Source: Malus domestica (Eukaryota; Streptophyta; Magnoliopsida; Rosales; Rosaceae). From it: a DNA stretch of 64,000 nucleotides. The DNA lies in contig NC_091665.1 in the NCBI RefSeq assembly GCF_042453785.1, positions 25,015,501 to 25,079,500 on the forward strand. Reading direction: 5' to 3'. The notes below the pieces were generated by a model. It was not told the origin of the DNA. It did no database searches and was given only the letters and a program-made list of their open reading frames with translations. How positions within the stretch are numbered: the stretch's first letter is position 1; each line of letters opens with the position of its first letter. A program made the position numbers and the translations under genes. Positions 55,140-64,000 of this stretch are shown piece by piece.

Positions 55140-56345
55140 CTCAATTAGGGAGGGAGCAAGTCATGGCGTAGTTCAAATGAGCGATGGATTGCTTTTGTCG
55201 ATTTTAATGGTGATTTTGATGATGAGTTTGCCTTAAACAATTTATACTCTTGTACGCCAGGAGCTTTGTATGTTTGTTTTAGGGGTAGTAGGGTTTTAAG
55301 AATCTGCCGTTGATGGGGCCGATCTTCAAGCCGTCTTCCGTCATGATTAAGTAAGCGCCGTTGGTGTAGACCTCTTAACGTATGGTCCATCTTACTTTGA
55401 TGTGAACTTGCTTTTTGTCTTGTGAGTTGTGATGATGGGCATTCGTAATGCCAATACAAGATCTTAAATTTGGAAAGACCTTGGGCGGACCTTTTTATTG
55501 AATGCCTTGGACAGCCATACTTGGTAGCATTCTAAGTGTTGTTGAGATTCGAGCCTTCTTTTGTCGAGTGCTTCCAACTCTTGAAGTCATAGCTTTGCAT
55601 TTTCCTCTTCAGTCAAGCCTTCTTGTATAGCCATCCTTAGTGAGGGGATTTGACTTTCGAGCGGCAGGACAACTTCCACGCCATATACAAGAGAATAAGA
55701 TGTAGCTTGGGTAAGAGTCCTATGTGTCGTTCTATATGCCCAAAGTGCTTCGCTTATTCTTTTATGCCAGTCTCTCTTTGTTCGGCCAATCACCTTCTTC
55801 AGAAGATTGCATAGCGTTTTGTTGATTGCTTTCGCAAGACCGTTAGCTTGAGCATGATACATAAATGACTTGTGCTGCTTGAACTAGTATTTCTTACAGA
55901 GCTCATCCATGAGTTAGTTGGAGAACTGTTTTCCATTGTCAATGATGATGTAGCGAGGCATACCATATCGATGGATGATATACTCCTTGATGAAACATAA
56001 TACAGTTTCCTTATTGACTTCCCTTAGGGGTATGGCTTTAGCCCACTTGGAGAAGTAATATGTTGCAGCTAGGATGTAAGCTTCTCCTGTAGATGACTTT
56101 GGTACGATCGATTCTACGACGTCCAATCCACATGTATTGAACGACCATGAAGTAACTGTAGGGTGTAATTGTTTAGGCGGTTGATGTATGAAGTTGGCGT
56201 GGAATTGGCAGGCTTGGCACATTTTGACGTGTTCCAGACATTCCTTCACCATGTTTGGCCAATAGTAACCTATTCTTTTGAGCTGGAAATGTAGCTTTGG
56301 CCTAAACTGATGCGCCTCGCATATGCCTGAGTATGTTTCTTCCAT
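55140..56345 (-). pseudogene. Gypsy integrase (degraded)
   Basis: The zinc-finger region reads HFQLKRIGYYWPNM and CQACQFHAN. The core includes WSFNTCGLDVVE, YFSKWAKAIPLREV and IIIDNGKQFSN (catalytic Asp regions), then QANGLAKAINKTL, where NGxxE is expected. The C-terminal YRTTHRTLTQATSYSLVYG is typical of gypsy integrases. A stop and frameshift lie between 55862 and 55914, and the tail toward 55140 has several stops. Confidence 0.87.
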
Positions 56346-56511
56346 GGCTTGATTGGCTTATTCCTCACCTAGACATCTAAGAAGTACTCTTTCAAAAGAG
56401 CGTCGGTACAGTGTTCCTTTGTAGTAGAGGAAACAAGGTGCTCGTCGATGTATTTTGAAGTAGTGTAGGATCATCTGGAAGTTTTCCATGCTTCAAGTAA
56501 TCGATCAGCGG

Positions 56512-57190
56512 CTATTTCCACTCTTCAACATCGACTGGATGTACAGAGATGACATTTGTATCATTCAGTAGTATTTCAGTGACGAGCGTGATCACCCATC
56601 TTGGGCAAACTGGCACGTCGGTAGCTTTTTCTTCTCCTAGTATCATACTCGAGGCTAGGTTGGTGAGAGCGTTTGCCATTTGATTTTCTTTTCTTGGCAC
56701 ATGTTCTAGTGTTACGGTTTCGAACCTTTGTAGCAGTTAAGTTGCCAGTCGGAAGTATGGACGAGATCTTCTTTCCTAACCTCATATTCAGTTCAGAGTT
56801 GGTTAATTATGAGCTTGGAGTCGCTATAGACCTCAAAGGCTGTGATTTCCATGTTGATCGCCATTTGGAGCCTGATGATCAGTGCTTGGTACTCAATGAC
56901 ATTGTTGGAGCATAATTCGCTTAGTTTGAAGGAATAAGGTAGTATTTGCCTTTGTAGCAACATGAATACTACTCCTGCCCCTGCTTCATTTGCTCGTGCA
57001 GATTTGTCGAAAAACTTCGTCTATGTCGGGAAGATGTCGATGTAGAACACATTCTCATCAGGCAAGTCGTCTGAGATTTTCCAATCAGTTAGGATTGGGT
57101 GATTAGCAAGGAAGTTTGCTAGCGTTTGTCTCTTGACGGCTTTAGCTAAGACGTAGATGATCTCATACTGATTAAGAAGCAGCGCCTATT
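56512..57190 (-). pseudogene. Second (archaeal-type) RNase H domain
   Basis: Minus-strand frames give FFDKSARANEAGAGVVF, NVIEYQALIIRLQMAI (Glu of the active site in NVIEYQAL), FEVYSDSKLIINQL and LEHVPRKENQMANALTNLAS. These are the four RNase H landmarks, located after the RT-linked RNase H and before integrase. This duplicated domain is diagnostic for Tat/Ogre-type elements (family knowledge). Stops near 56960-57010 and 56750 break it, and KSA replaces the first catalytic DGS. Confidence 0.8.
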
Positions 57191-58190
57191 TAGTAAGTCG
57201 CCCTGTTAAGACTGGTTTGGACATGACGTATTTGACTGGGTCAACTTTAGGAACCAGGTGGATGATGTAAGCATGCATATAATGCCTGAGCTTTTGGATG
57301 GCGAACACCAAGGCAAGACACATCTTTTCTATTGGGGAGTAGTTCAACTCAGTGCCGGTGAGAGTTCGACTGTGGTAGTAAAACACTTATTCTTTTTGGG
57401 ATTCATTTTCTTGTGCCAAGAGTGCTCCAACTGAACTTTCTTGAGTAGCGATGTACAATATGAGTGGCTTCCCGAGTATAGGCACCCCGAGGACAAGTGG
57501 ACTTGATAAATAATTTTTTATGCTTTCAAAAGCATTGTGGCATGCTTTATCCCATATTAACGGAACATCCTTCTTCATGAGTCGGCTGAACGGTTGACAA
57601 CGCCCTGCAAGGTTGGAGATGAAGCGTTTAATAAAGGCTAGCCATCATTTTAGACTTTTTAGCTCGTGCAGGTTTCTTGGCTCAGGCATGCTTTGAATGG
57701 CCTTGATCTTTGATTGGTCCACTTCAATGCCACGGTGCTTGACAATGAAGCTAAGGAACTTTCCAGAGGTGACGCCAAATGCACACTTTAACGGATTCAT
57801 CTTGAAGTTGTATTTTCACAGCCTTTTGAACACTATTCATAAATCCTTCAAGTGATTTGATCTTTTCTTTGTCTTGACCACCACATCATCTACGTAACAT
57901 TCTATGTTTTTGTGTAGCATGTCATTTAAGATTTTCTGCATTGTGCGTTGATATGTAGCTCCAACGTTCTTCAGACCAAAGGGTATCACCTTGTAGCAGT
58001 AGATACCTTTTGGAGTGCGAAAGGCTGTTAGTTCCTCATCTTCGAGAGCCATGCGAATTTGATTGTATCCAGAAGAGCCATCCATGAATGACAATGCCTC
58101 GTGGCTAGCGGTTGCGTCTACCAAGATTTCGATGATTGGTAAAGGGAAGTTGTTCTTCGGGCAAACATTGTTGATGTCCTAGAAATCTAC
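57191..58190 (-). pseudogene. Gypsy reverse transcriptase and RT-linked RNase H
   Basis: RT blocks: VDATASHEALSFMDGSSGYN, TAFRTPKGIYCYKVIPFGL, ATYQRTMQKILNDML, IECYVDDVVVKTK (catalytic YVDD intact). After a stop and frame changes come WDKACHNAFESIKNYLSSPLV, LYIATQESSVGALLAQEN and YYHSRTLTGTELNYSPIEKM, the RNase H start. The RT N-terminus near 58150-58330 is also recognisable but interrupted. Confidence 0.88.
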
Positions 58191-58330
58191 GCAAACACGT
58201 ATTTGTCTAGATTTCATAAGGATAATGATGATATTGGAGATCCACTTGGGGTATTGCACCTCTCGAATGAAGCCTGCTTCGATTAGCTTGCCTCAATTTA
58301 TGGGATAAGCTTGGATAGATAGCGTCTTTA

Positions 58331-59900
58331 AGTTTGCTTTATCGGTTTCGTTCCAGGCTTGACTACAAGATGATGCACATGGATGATAAGGTCAAGGTCG
58401 GGCATTTCTTTGTATGTCCAAGCAAAGACGTATTTGTACTCTAATAGCAGCTCGTAATACTCCTCTATCTCGTTCGCACTTAATAGTGCACTTACGAAGA
58501 TAGGCTTCGGTTCCTCACTTGTGCTGAAGTTGAGTTCCTTGAGATCATCAACCGTGGCTTGCCCCCCATCTTCGAGCTATGATGGCGTAGCAGTAACATC
58601 TTCCTCAAAGATTTTGTCTTCTTTGCCTTCTTCGATCGTGATGTGGAAGACATATTGGACATCCTCTTCAATGCTATCCTCTCTAGCTTGTTAGCATGAA
58701 GATTGTCCAGTGTGGATGATGGTGTGCCTTCTTACTTTCAGTGATCCATTTGTGTCAACCTTCAAGATTGCTTGGCGCTTCATCCTTGAAGGAATCGAGC
58801 TTTGAATGTCGCATTTTTCTGCTAACCCGTCAAGCTTTTCTTCCTTTAGCGTTGTCTCCCTCTTTCTAGAAGGCTTCTTATTGCCTTCAAGTCTTTCCAA
58901 AGTTGACTGGCGTTGAGGGGAGCTAGCCGTGTTGCTTTGTTTCTTAGGCTTTGACAACCTTTCGAAAACAGAGCTTTGGGATGTTGGCGTATTAAGCCTC
59001 TTGAGGACGAGGTTCTGTCTTGACCACAAATGCGATTAAATGCCAAAATTCTGGGTCTTGAATGATTCATCTTATCGAAGACTGACGTCCAAGGGGCTGG
59101 TTTAAGCTCATTTTGATCTTGTTCAATGGTCACGCTGATGTGTTGAGCTCTAGCATTTTTCGCTTTGCTTGAAATCATCACAGGTGCATTTGGTGTGAAG
59201 CCAAGTCCAGCCTTGTTGTTGTCAACTTCTTAACCATGCTCTTTTAACTTCTTTTGAGTCTTGGTAAGGTCACATTCTTTGTCATTCATGGTGTTTGAAA
59301 CCTTATTTGCAAGATTGGAAGAAGAAGCGAAGTCGTTCCCAGCCTTCGACATGAATTTGTAAGCGTTTGGATCAAAATCTTCTTCGGTCATCTTGGTATG
59401 AATAAAGCTTGGTTCCACCCCCTTTGACAGAGCTTTTATGAAGCCTTGTGGTAGTCTTGCAACCTTAGCGTCGCCTAGCTATGTCAGAGGCAAAACTACA
59501 TTCGTCTTGAGCAATTTCACATTATCCTTGAGCCACTGTGTGTCGGCTTTGCTTGCTCCAGTTTCAAAAGGGGATTGACCTTTCTTTCTTCTCAACATCG
59601 GGATGTATCGGAAGACGGGTGTGTTCGGTCCTTTTGAAAGCGTCTTACTCCCTTTGGTTGTTGTAGGTTTAGCAGGCTCATCATCGTTTTTGCTTGAAGA
59701 TGGCACGACTTCTCCTTCTTGCTTCTTGGGCAGGGCTTGCCACTCCTGCTTTTTAGGTGTTGCTTTGCTCGTGGATTTAATCTCTTTTGGAAGAGTTTCG
59801 GGCACTATGTCCTTCATGTAGAACTTGGCATCTACGAAGTGCGATTCGACTTCGGTGAATGGCTTGGTATCGCTTTGGATCACCTTCACTCTTCATCGGT
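58331..59900 (-). pseudogene. Gypsy linker between protease and RT
   Basis: Several minus-strand segments (58691-59029, 59230-59418, 59479-59889) are rich in Lys, Ser, Pro and Glu and have no enzymatic motif, for example SVFERLSKPKKQ and FRYIPMLRRKKGQSPF. Such a long, poorly conserved spacer before RT is usual in Tat-type polyproteins. Frameshifts separate the pieces. Confidence 0.6.
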
Positions 59901-60045
59901 AGAATTTTAAGCATTAGTGGAGGGTGGATGGCGCTATTCCATTCTCGTGGATCCAAGGCCTTCCAATCACGTGGAATATTATGCTTGATTTGAGTTCACC
60001 AATGGTCATTTCCACTCAGATCATGCCCATCACTCTTTGTCCTCC

Positions 60046-60300
60046 TTAATTAAAACCTTGGATTAATAGATGGCTTAGGGATAGTTCATCCACCTTAATG
60101 CCGATTGTGGTCATTGTTGACTTTGGCATGATGTTTATGGCCGATCCACCATCCACAAGTATGCGGTTGACTTTATGCTCCCTTACATACCAAGAAATGA
60201 AGAGAGGGCGTTTGTGAGGCTTGGATCCTAGCAACAAGTATTCGTCGGTGAAGTGGATTGCGTCCTGGGCAGCATAACAAATGGTATACTTATATGGTCA
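60046..60300 (-). pseudogene. Gypsy protease domain remnant
   Basis: It reads LLLGSKPHKRPLFISWYVRE then VNRILVDGGSAINIMPKST. The VDGGSA box is the aspartic-protease active site in the form usual for this lineage. A stop follows after IQGFN. Confidence 0.75.
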
Positions 60301-60305
60301 AAGTT

Positions 60306-61810
60306 TCAAACCTTCTCCTTGTTTTCTTGCACTTCGTGGTCGTCGGGACTTGCCAACACCGCTGCTAGTGCTCTTCGCATCTTCTTTGGCAATCGTAGTG
60401 TTTCCTCGATGCTAAAGTGTGTTGGCATGCCTTCTTTGGGTGTGAGGGTATTTTCTTCCTCGATGGCAATGGCTTTGCCTTTTAAGGGTTCTTTCATACT
60501 CTCCCTATCAGTTGAGCCTCTTTCAGACCTTTTTTTTTTTGTGTCCACCATACCATATAAGATACATTCATCTATAAATGTAGAGAAGGGTGCATCTGAG
60601 AATCTACATCCATATACACAATACACCACATGGTGGCACTTTAATTGGAAGGTTTAACGATGCATTCATTCTCAAGGATCCATACGCGACATCATGAAGG
60701 GTATTGGAATATGCAAGAGCAATGGATGGATGTGACATTCAGCGGTAGTGCACTGTTGGAAGAATTCCTTCAGGAAGTACTCATGCAAGGAGACATGAAT
60801 GCGTGGCTCTTGCTCCATAGGTTCCCCATCATATATTGGCTTAGCAGCTTTTATGTTTCTTTTGGGTTTCCTACTGTTGCGACGACGATGCTTTCTCCTT
60901 TGTTCCACCTTTGGCTGCGTGACTTGTGGTTTTGGCTTCTTTATTTTTTTGTAGGTCACCAATGTCCATCATTCTCTATCGTCGATAAGTGCATTTTGGT
61001 CACTTGCCCTCAGTGATGGTTGTGTAAAAGGTGCCGTGTGGCTTGAGCATTGACGGGAATGGTCATTCATCATTTGGAGAAGAACGAGATCAAATGATCC
61101 AAACATGATCGTAGTGGTGTGCATTGCGGCCGTATCTTATAGGTCGAGTTCAATTCGCCCTTGTTATGCTAGCTTCATGATGACCTCTTTGAGGATGAAA
61201 CATTTGCCAACGAGATGACTTACGATACGATGATACTTGCAGTATCTATGATCGTTAATGCGATTCATCTCTTCGAGGCGCTTACATTCCGGTAACTCGA
61301 TCACCTTCTTTTCCAGCAAGTCGTCTAACATTGCAGCCATATTTGAGTCAGGAAAAGAGTACATCTTTTGCTCCAGCTCCCTCAAGGTGTTTTTGTACCT
61401 GTCTTGGGTGCAAAAAGGGCTCATCTCTATTTATCTCCTTCACTTTGTTCTTAGAGGAGATCTTGACGGGCGCGGATGAGGTTTTAATGGGGGTAATGTT
61501 GATAGTAAAAGCTTCCTTGGTGGGCTTCTTCCCATGATTATCCACATGTGGAGCAAATACCTTATCCTTCTTGAAGTCGGAGATTGGCTCATTTTTTCCA
61601 TGATGGGCGATGCTCAGCTCCATGTCGTGGGCTCGGGTGGCTAACTCTTCGAAGGTTCATGGTTTGATGCCTTGAAGGATGTAGTGTAACCCCCATTGTA
61701 TGCCTTGGATGCACATCTCGATAGAGGAGATCTCTGAGAACCTGTCTCTGCAGTCGAGGCTTAGAGTGCGCCATCGATTGATATAGTCCACGACTAGCTC
61801 AAAGGAACAG
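60306..61810 (-). pseudogene. Gypsy gag remnant
   Basis: The gag core is recognised by VVDYINRWRTLSLDCRDRFS, IEMCIQGMQWGLHYILQGIK, FEELATRAHDMELSIA and a ...NDHRYCKYHRIVSHLVGKCF zinc-like segment. A stop follows GIKP and a frameshift lies near 61380-61420. Further left, 60672-60962 and 60306-60629 are Lys-rich and acidic gag-tail pieces. The N-terminus is missing. Confidence 0.8.
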
Positions 61811-62534
61811 AACTCTTATTTAAACTTGTAGGAAAAGAAGTTCGATGGCTTTTAGCCATTTCACACACATCATACTTAAACTGAGAAACATCGTTCTTCA
61901 CAAACAAACTAGGAAATAACTTATGCAAATAACCAAACGAAGCATGCCAAGACAACGGTGCCACATCCACACATCAGACCCTTTATTATTTTCGGCTGGA
62001 GTTCCATTCACTGACAGTGCTTGAGTGAGCAATCCTGAGCTACTGGAATTCAACTCAAGGAAGTACAGCTTCCCTCGTCTAATACCATAACTAATTGTCT
62101 TCCGCGTCCGGATGTACTTAAATACACAAAAATAAGGCCAAAAAACAACCAAACATTGTAAGGCAAAGGTTATTTGGGCAACCGACAATAAATTATAATT
62201 CAATGAGGGAACCACAAGGACAGTATCAAGTTTCATGGTATCAGAAAGGGAAACCGTGCCCTCCCCAAGAACTGGGGCGGCATCACCATTAACCACGTTA
62301 ACCTTGGTGTGGGTAGAGTTTTTTAGTGAGGAAACCTGTCTAGAATCACAAGTCATATGTTCAGTAGCTCCAGAATTAATTATCCATGTATTATTCATAA
62401 CAGAAGTGGAGACATTAAGTGCCTTACGATCGGTACCTGACGCGGCAATCAGAGCTGATGCTTTGCTTGCTACATCCACTAAATCATCATTGGTTTTTGC
62501 AACAGAAGCTCGAGGTTTGTTGAAGCGAGGGTCA
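61811..62534 (-). pseudogene. copia-C protease and integrase start
   Basis: The protease region is NTWIINSGATEHMTCDSRQV (NSG in place of the active DSG). LSDTMKLDTVLVVPSLNYNL and MWHRCLG (HHCC zinc region) follow, then after a stop a segment ending YDVCEMAKSHRTSFPTSLNK, standard copia integrase up to the junction. Confidence 0.82.
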
Positions 62535-63394
62535 CGTGTCTTAACCTAATTATCGGGATACCCAATTAGCTCGATGCACAAACTTTTGGAATGTCCCGGC
62601 ATACCACAATGTATACATTTACCCTGAGGACGATCACGACTGGTTTAACCGGTTCTTGGCTGCCCAAGTTTATTCTCAGACCCACCTCGGTCAGTGAGGT
62701 TGGAGGGGCCTCGGGCCTTGGCTGCCATTGCAGCCAGTTCTAAGCTTTGGCCCTCCATCTTCATAGCTTCCTTACGATCGACCTCATGACGAACATACGC
62801 ATAAGTAGTCTGAAGTTCAAATGGTGGATCTTTACGCAGTATTTCTCCATGAACTTGATCAAACTCATCATCAAGCCCACCAAGAAACAAATACAACCTT
62901 TGTCGCTCAGTTGTCTTCTGGAAAATCAGAACATCTTTTTCACATACCATGGCCACTTTGTTAAAGCGGTCCAATTCATGAAAATCTCTGTCAATTCTCC
63001 AAAGTAACTAGCCAAAGGCCACCCATTCTGCCTGAGGCGTGACGCTTTCTGATTTAATGAATAAATTCTAGCTTCATCATTCTTATCAAAATAGGCAGTC
63101 TTAAGAGTATCCCAGATTTCTTTAGAAGTCAACAATCGAATATAACGTTTCATGATTTCGGCTTCATTGCCAACAAGAGCCAACTCTTAATTCTCTGATC
63201 TTCAGAGAACCAATCATCATATTTGGGATCATCCTCTGCAGGAGCCTTAATGGACCCACGAAGATAACTCATCTTCTTCATTTTAGCAATATGGATTTGA
63301 ATAAGAGGTCATCCAAAAACATACCAATATTGAAACTCGAGTTGTTTGACTGCACCATAATTGCAGTAGCAACCTTCACATCTTGATCAGCCAT
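62535..63394 (-). pseudogene. copia-C gag (frameshifted)
   Basis: The start MADQDVKVATAIMVQSNNSS at 63394 is of the common copia gag type. Blocks follow: NEAEIMKRYIRLLTSKEIWD, IYSLNQKASRLRQNGWPLAS, RQRLYLFLGGLDDEFDQVHG, AYVRHEVDRKEAMKMEGQSL, and the zinc knuckle CIHCGMPGHSKSLC. At least two frameshifts (about 62950 and 63180-63290) and a stop near 62647 inactivate it. Confidence 0.85.
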
Positions 63395-63597
63395 GGGTCC
63401 TATTGTTGTCGGCAAAAACTAAGCAACAAAAAAACAAAGGGGATGAATAATTAGCAACCACTGACACGGGCAGTAATGAAGCTACTGTTGATGGATGAAA
63501 TTCGAGGCAGCAATGACCTTTGGAGTCACTTGCTGCAGCCGTGTGTAGAGCATAATAAGACCAACCCAGATAGGGTTCGATTTCTGGTTTTCGACAA

Positions 63598-63610
63598 GGC
63601 TCTGGTGCCA
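63598..63610 (-). other. copia-C primer binding site
   Basis: On the minus strand TGGCACCAGAGCC, close to the initiator Met tRNA complement TGGTATCAGAGCC with two differences. It lies 11 bases from the LTR end. Confidence 0.65.
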
Positions 63611-63621
63611 AGAAGAAATAA

Positions 63622-63793
63622 TGCTTTTCAATGTGTTCAATGTATTCTTCTCATTCAGAGGTATATATAATCATATACAATCCTACTACAATAAGGAAAG
63701 AATAATTACAATCACTCTACAAACTAAACTAGGAAACCCAAGATAATAGGAATCCCAGGATTAAAAGTAAATATTATAGGGAAATATTTTACA
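63622..63793 (-). repeat. copia-C 5' LTR (172 bp, inferred)
   Basis: Minus-strand sequence starting TGTAAAATATTTCCC and ending GAAAAGCA has TG...CA ends and a TATATATACC-type promoter box, and precedes the primer binding site. The second LTR is absent, so the edges are inferred. Confidence 0.6.
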
Positions 63794-64000
63794 AGTCAAT
63801 AGTTTGAAATGCTATCATGGTTATATATGCACATTGTCTTGCGTTTTTTTCTTCATATTTTCAAATTCGAGTAATTGACAAAGAATTATAGTTTGAAAGT
63901 TTCCACTGATGCAAACAACATTAAAGATGCATAGCATATTGTGTTCTTAAGATTTCCGCATGTAGTATATCTCGGTGTATGCGTAATATGGACAGCCAAA
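63794..64000. other. AT-rich flank at window end
   Basis: No feature recognised in the last 207 bases. Confidence 0.4.

Larger units (their letters stand above)
55140..61810 (-). mobile_element. Ty3/gypsy retrotransposon of Tat type (coding part, degraded, 5' truncated)
   Basis: Minus-strand order from right to left: gag remnant, protease, long linker, RT, RNase H, a second RNase H and integrase. The presence of a second RNase H after the RT-linked one and the position of gag/PR indicate the Tat lineage. There are many stops and frameshifts. The gag N-terminus and 5' LTR are missing: the element stops near 61810 where copia-C begins. Confidence 0.85.
61811..63793 (-). mobile_element. Ty1/copia retrotransposon copia-C (5' part only)
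   Basis: On the minus strand it has a short 5' LTR (63622-63793), a primer binding site, gag starting at 63394, a zinc knuckle, protease and the beginning of integrase. It ends abruptly near 61810, where the Tat gypsy gag begins, so RT, RNase H and the 3' LTR are absent. Confidence 0.85.

Noticed and set aside
1..64000. tRNA, rRNA or snoRNA genes
   Set aside because: I looked for tRNA-like and rRNA-like stretches and saw none; primer binding sites match a tRNA 3' end only because they are retroelement primers. A covariance-model scan would be needed to exclude small RNAs.

Overview
This is a plant nuclear genomic window, almost certainly from a eudicot. It has spliced genes with GT-AG introns, AT-rich intergenic DNA, many microsatellites, and nested LTR retrotransposons and MITEs. 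A Rosaceae source (apple, pear or Prunus group) is my inference from the general look of the LTR elements and MITEs. I could not test it.

Layout: 0-8.4 kb is retrotransposon. The 3' end of a + strand Ty1/copia element is followed by a complete but dead minus-strand copia element (copia-A, 422-8434). A 1.9-kb solo LTR with a perfect 5-bp target duplication sits inside its integrase. A Mutator-type MITE (8572-8940) lies just upstream of an F-box/DUF295 gene (9097). The genic island then runs to about 36 kb: a RopGEF with a PRONE domain (minus, 12674-15282, five exons), a CCDC124-like coiled-coil protein (plus, 18323-20564), a receptor-like cytoplasmic kinase with an N-terminal USP domain (plus, 22080-24546), two tandem GDSL esterase/lipase genes (minus, 24962-26677 and 28314-30059) and an SKU5-similar multicopper-oxidase-like gene (minus, 30859-35753, eight exons). 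A kinase pseudogene (27571-27975) between the two GDSL genes shows that a kinase plus GDSL block was duplicated as a unit. The exon models for RopGEF, CCDC124, kinase, both GDSL genes and the SKS gene close in phase at every junction.

From 37.3 to 43.6 kb lies a second copia element (copia-B) with LTRs, PBS, PPT and a 5-bp target duplication. It carries two DNA-transposon insertions, a 243-bp foldback MITE and a 785-bp hAT-like element. At 44864-46033 there is a single-exon gene for chloroplast SRP43 (chromodomain, ankyrins, two chromodomains). 46-49 kb is MITE- and SINE-bearing intergenic DNA.

From about 49.1 to 61.8 kb there is a decayed Ty3/gypsy element of Tat type (minus strand: gag, PR, RT, RNase H, second RNase H, INT). 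Its long 3' region carries an antisense coiled-coil ORF and modular repeats. It joins abruptly, near 61.81 kb, to a third truncated copia element (copia-C). The window ends beyond that element's 172-bp 5' LTR.

The genes form no single pathway. RopGEF and the kinase belong to families acting in ROP GTPase signalling, and the SKS and GDSL proteins are predicted secreted proteins of families linked to cell-wall and pollen biology, but that link is only suggestive. I found no convincing new multi-gene system. The most informative features are the duplicated kinase-GDSL block, the Tat-type antisense region with repeated mini-intron modules, and the well-dated nesting of transposons.
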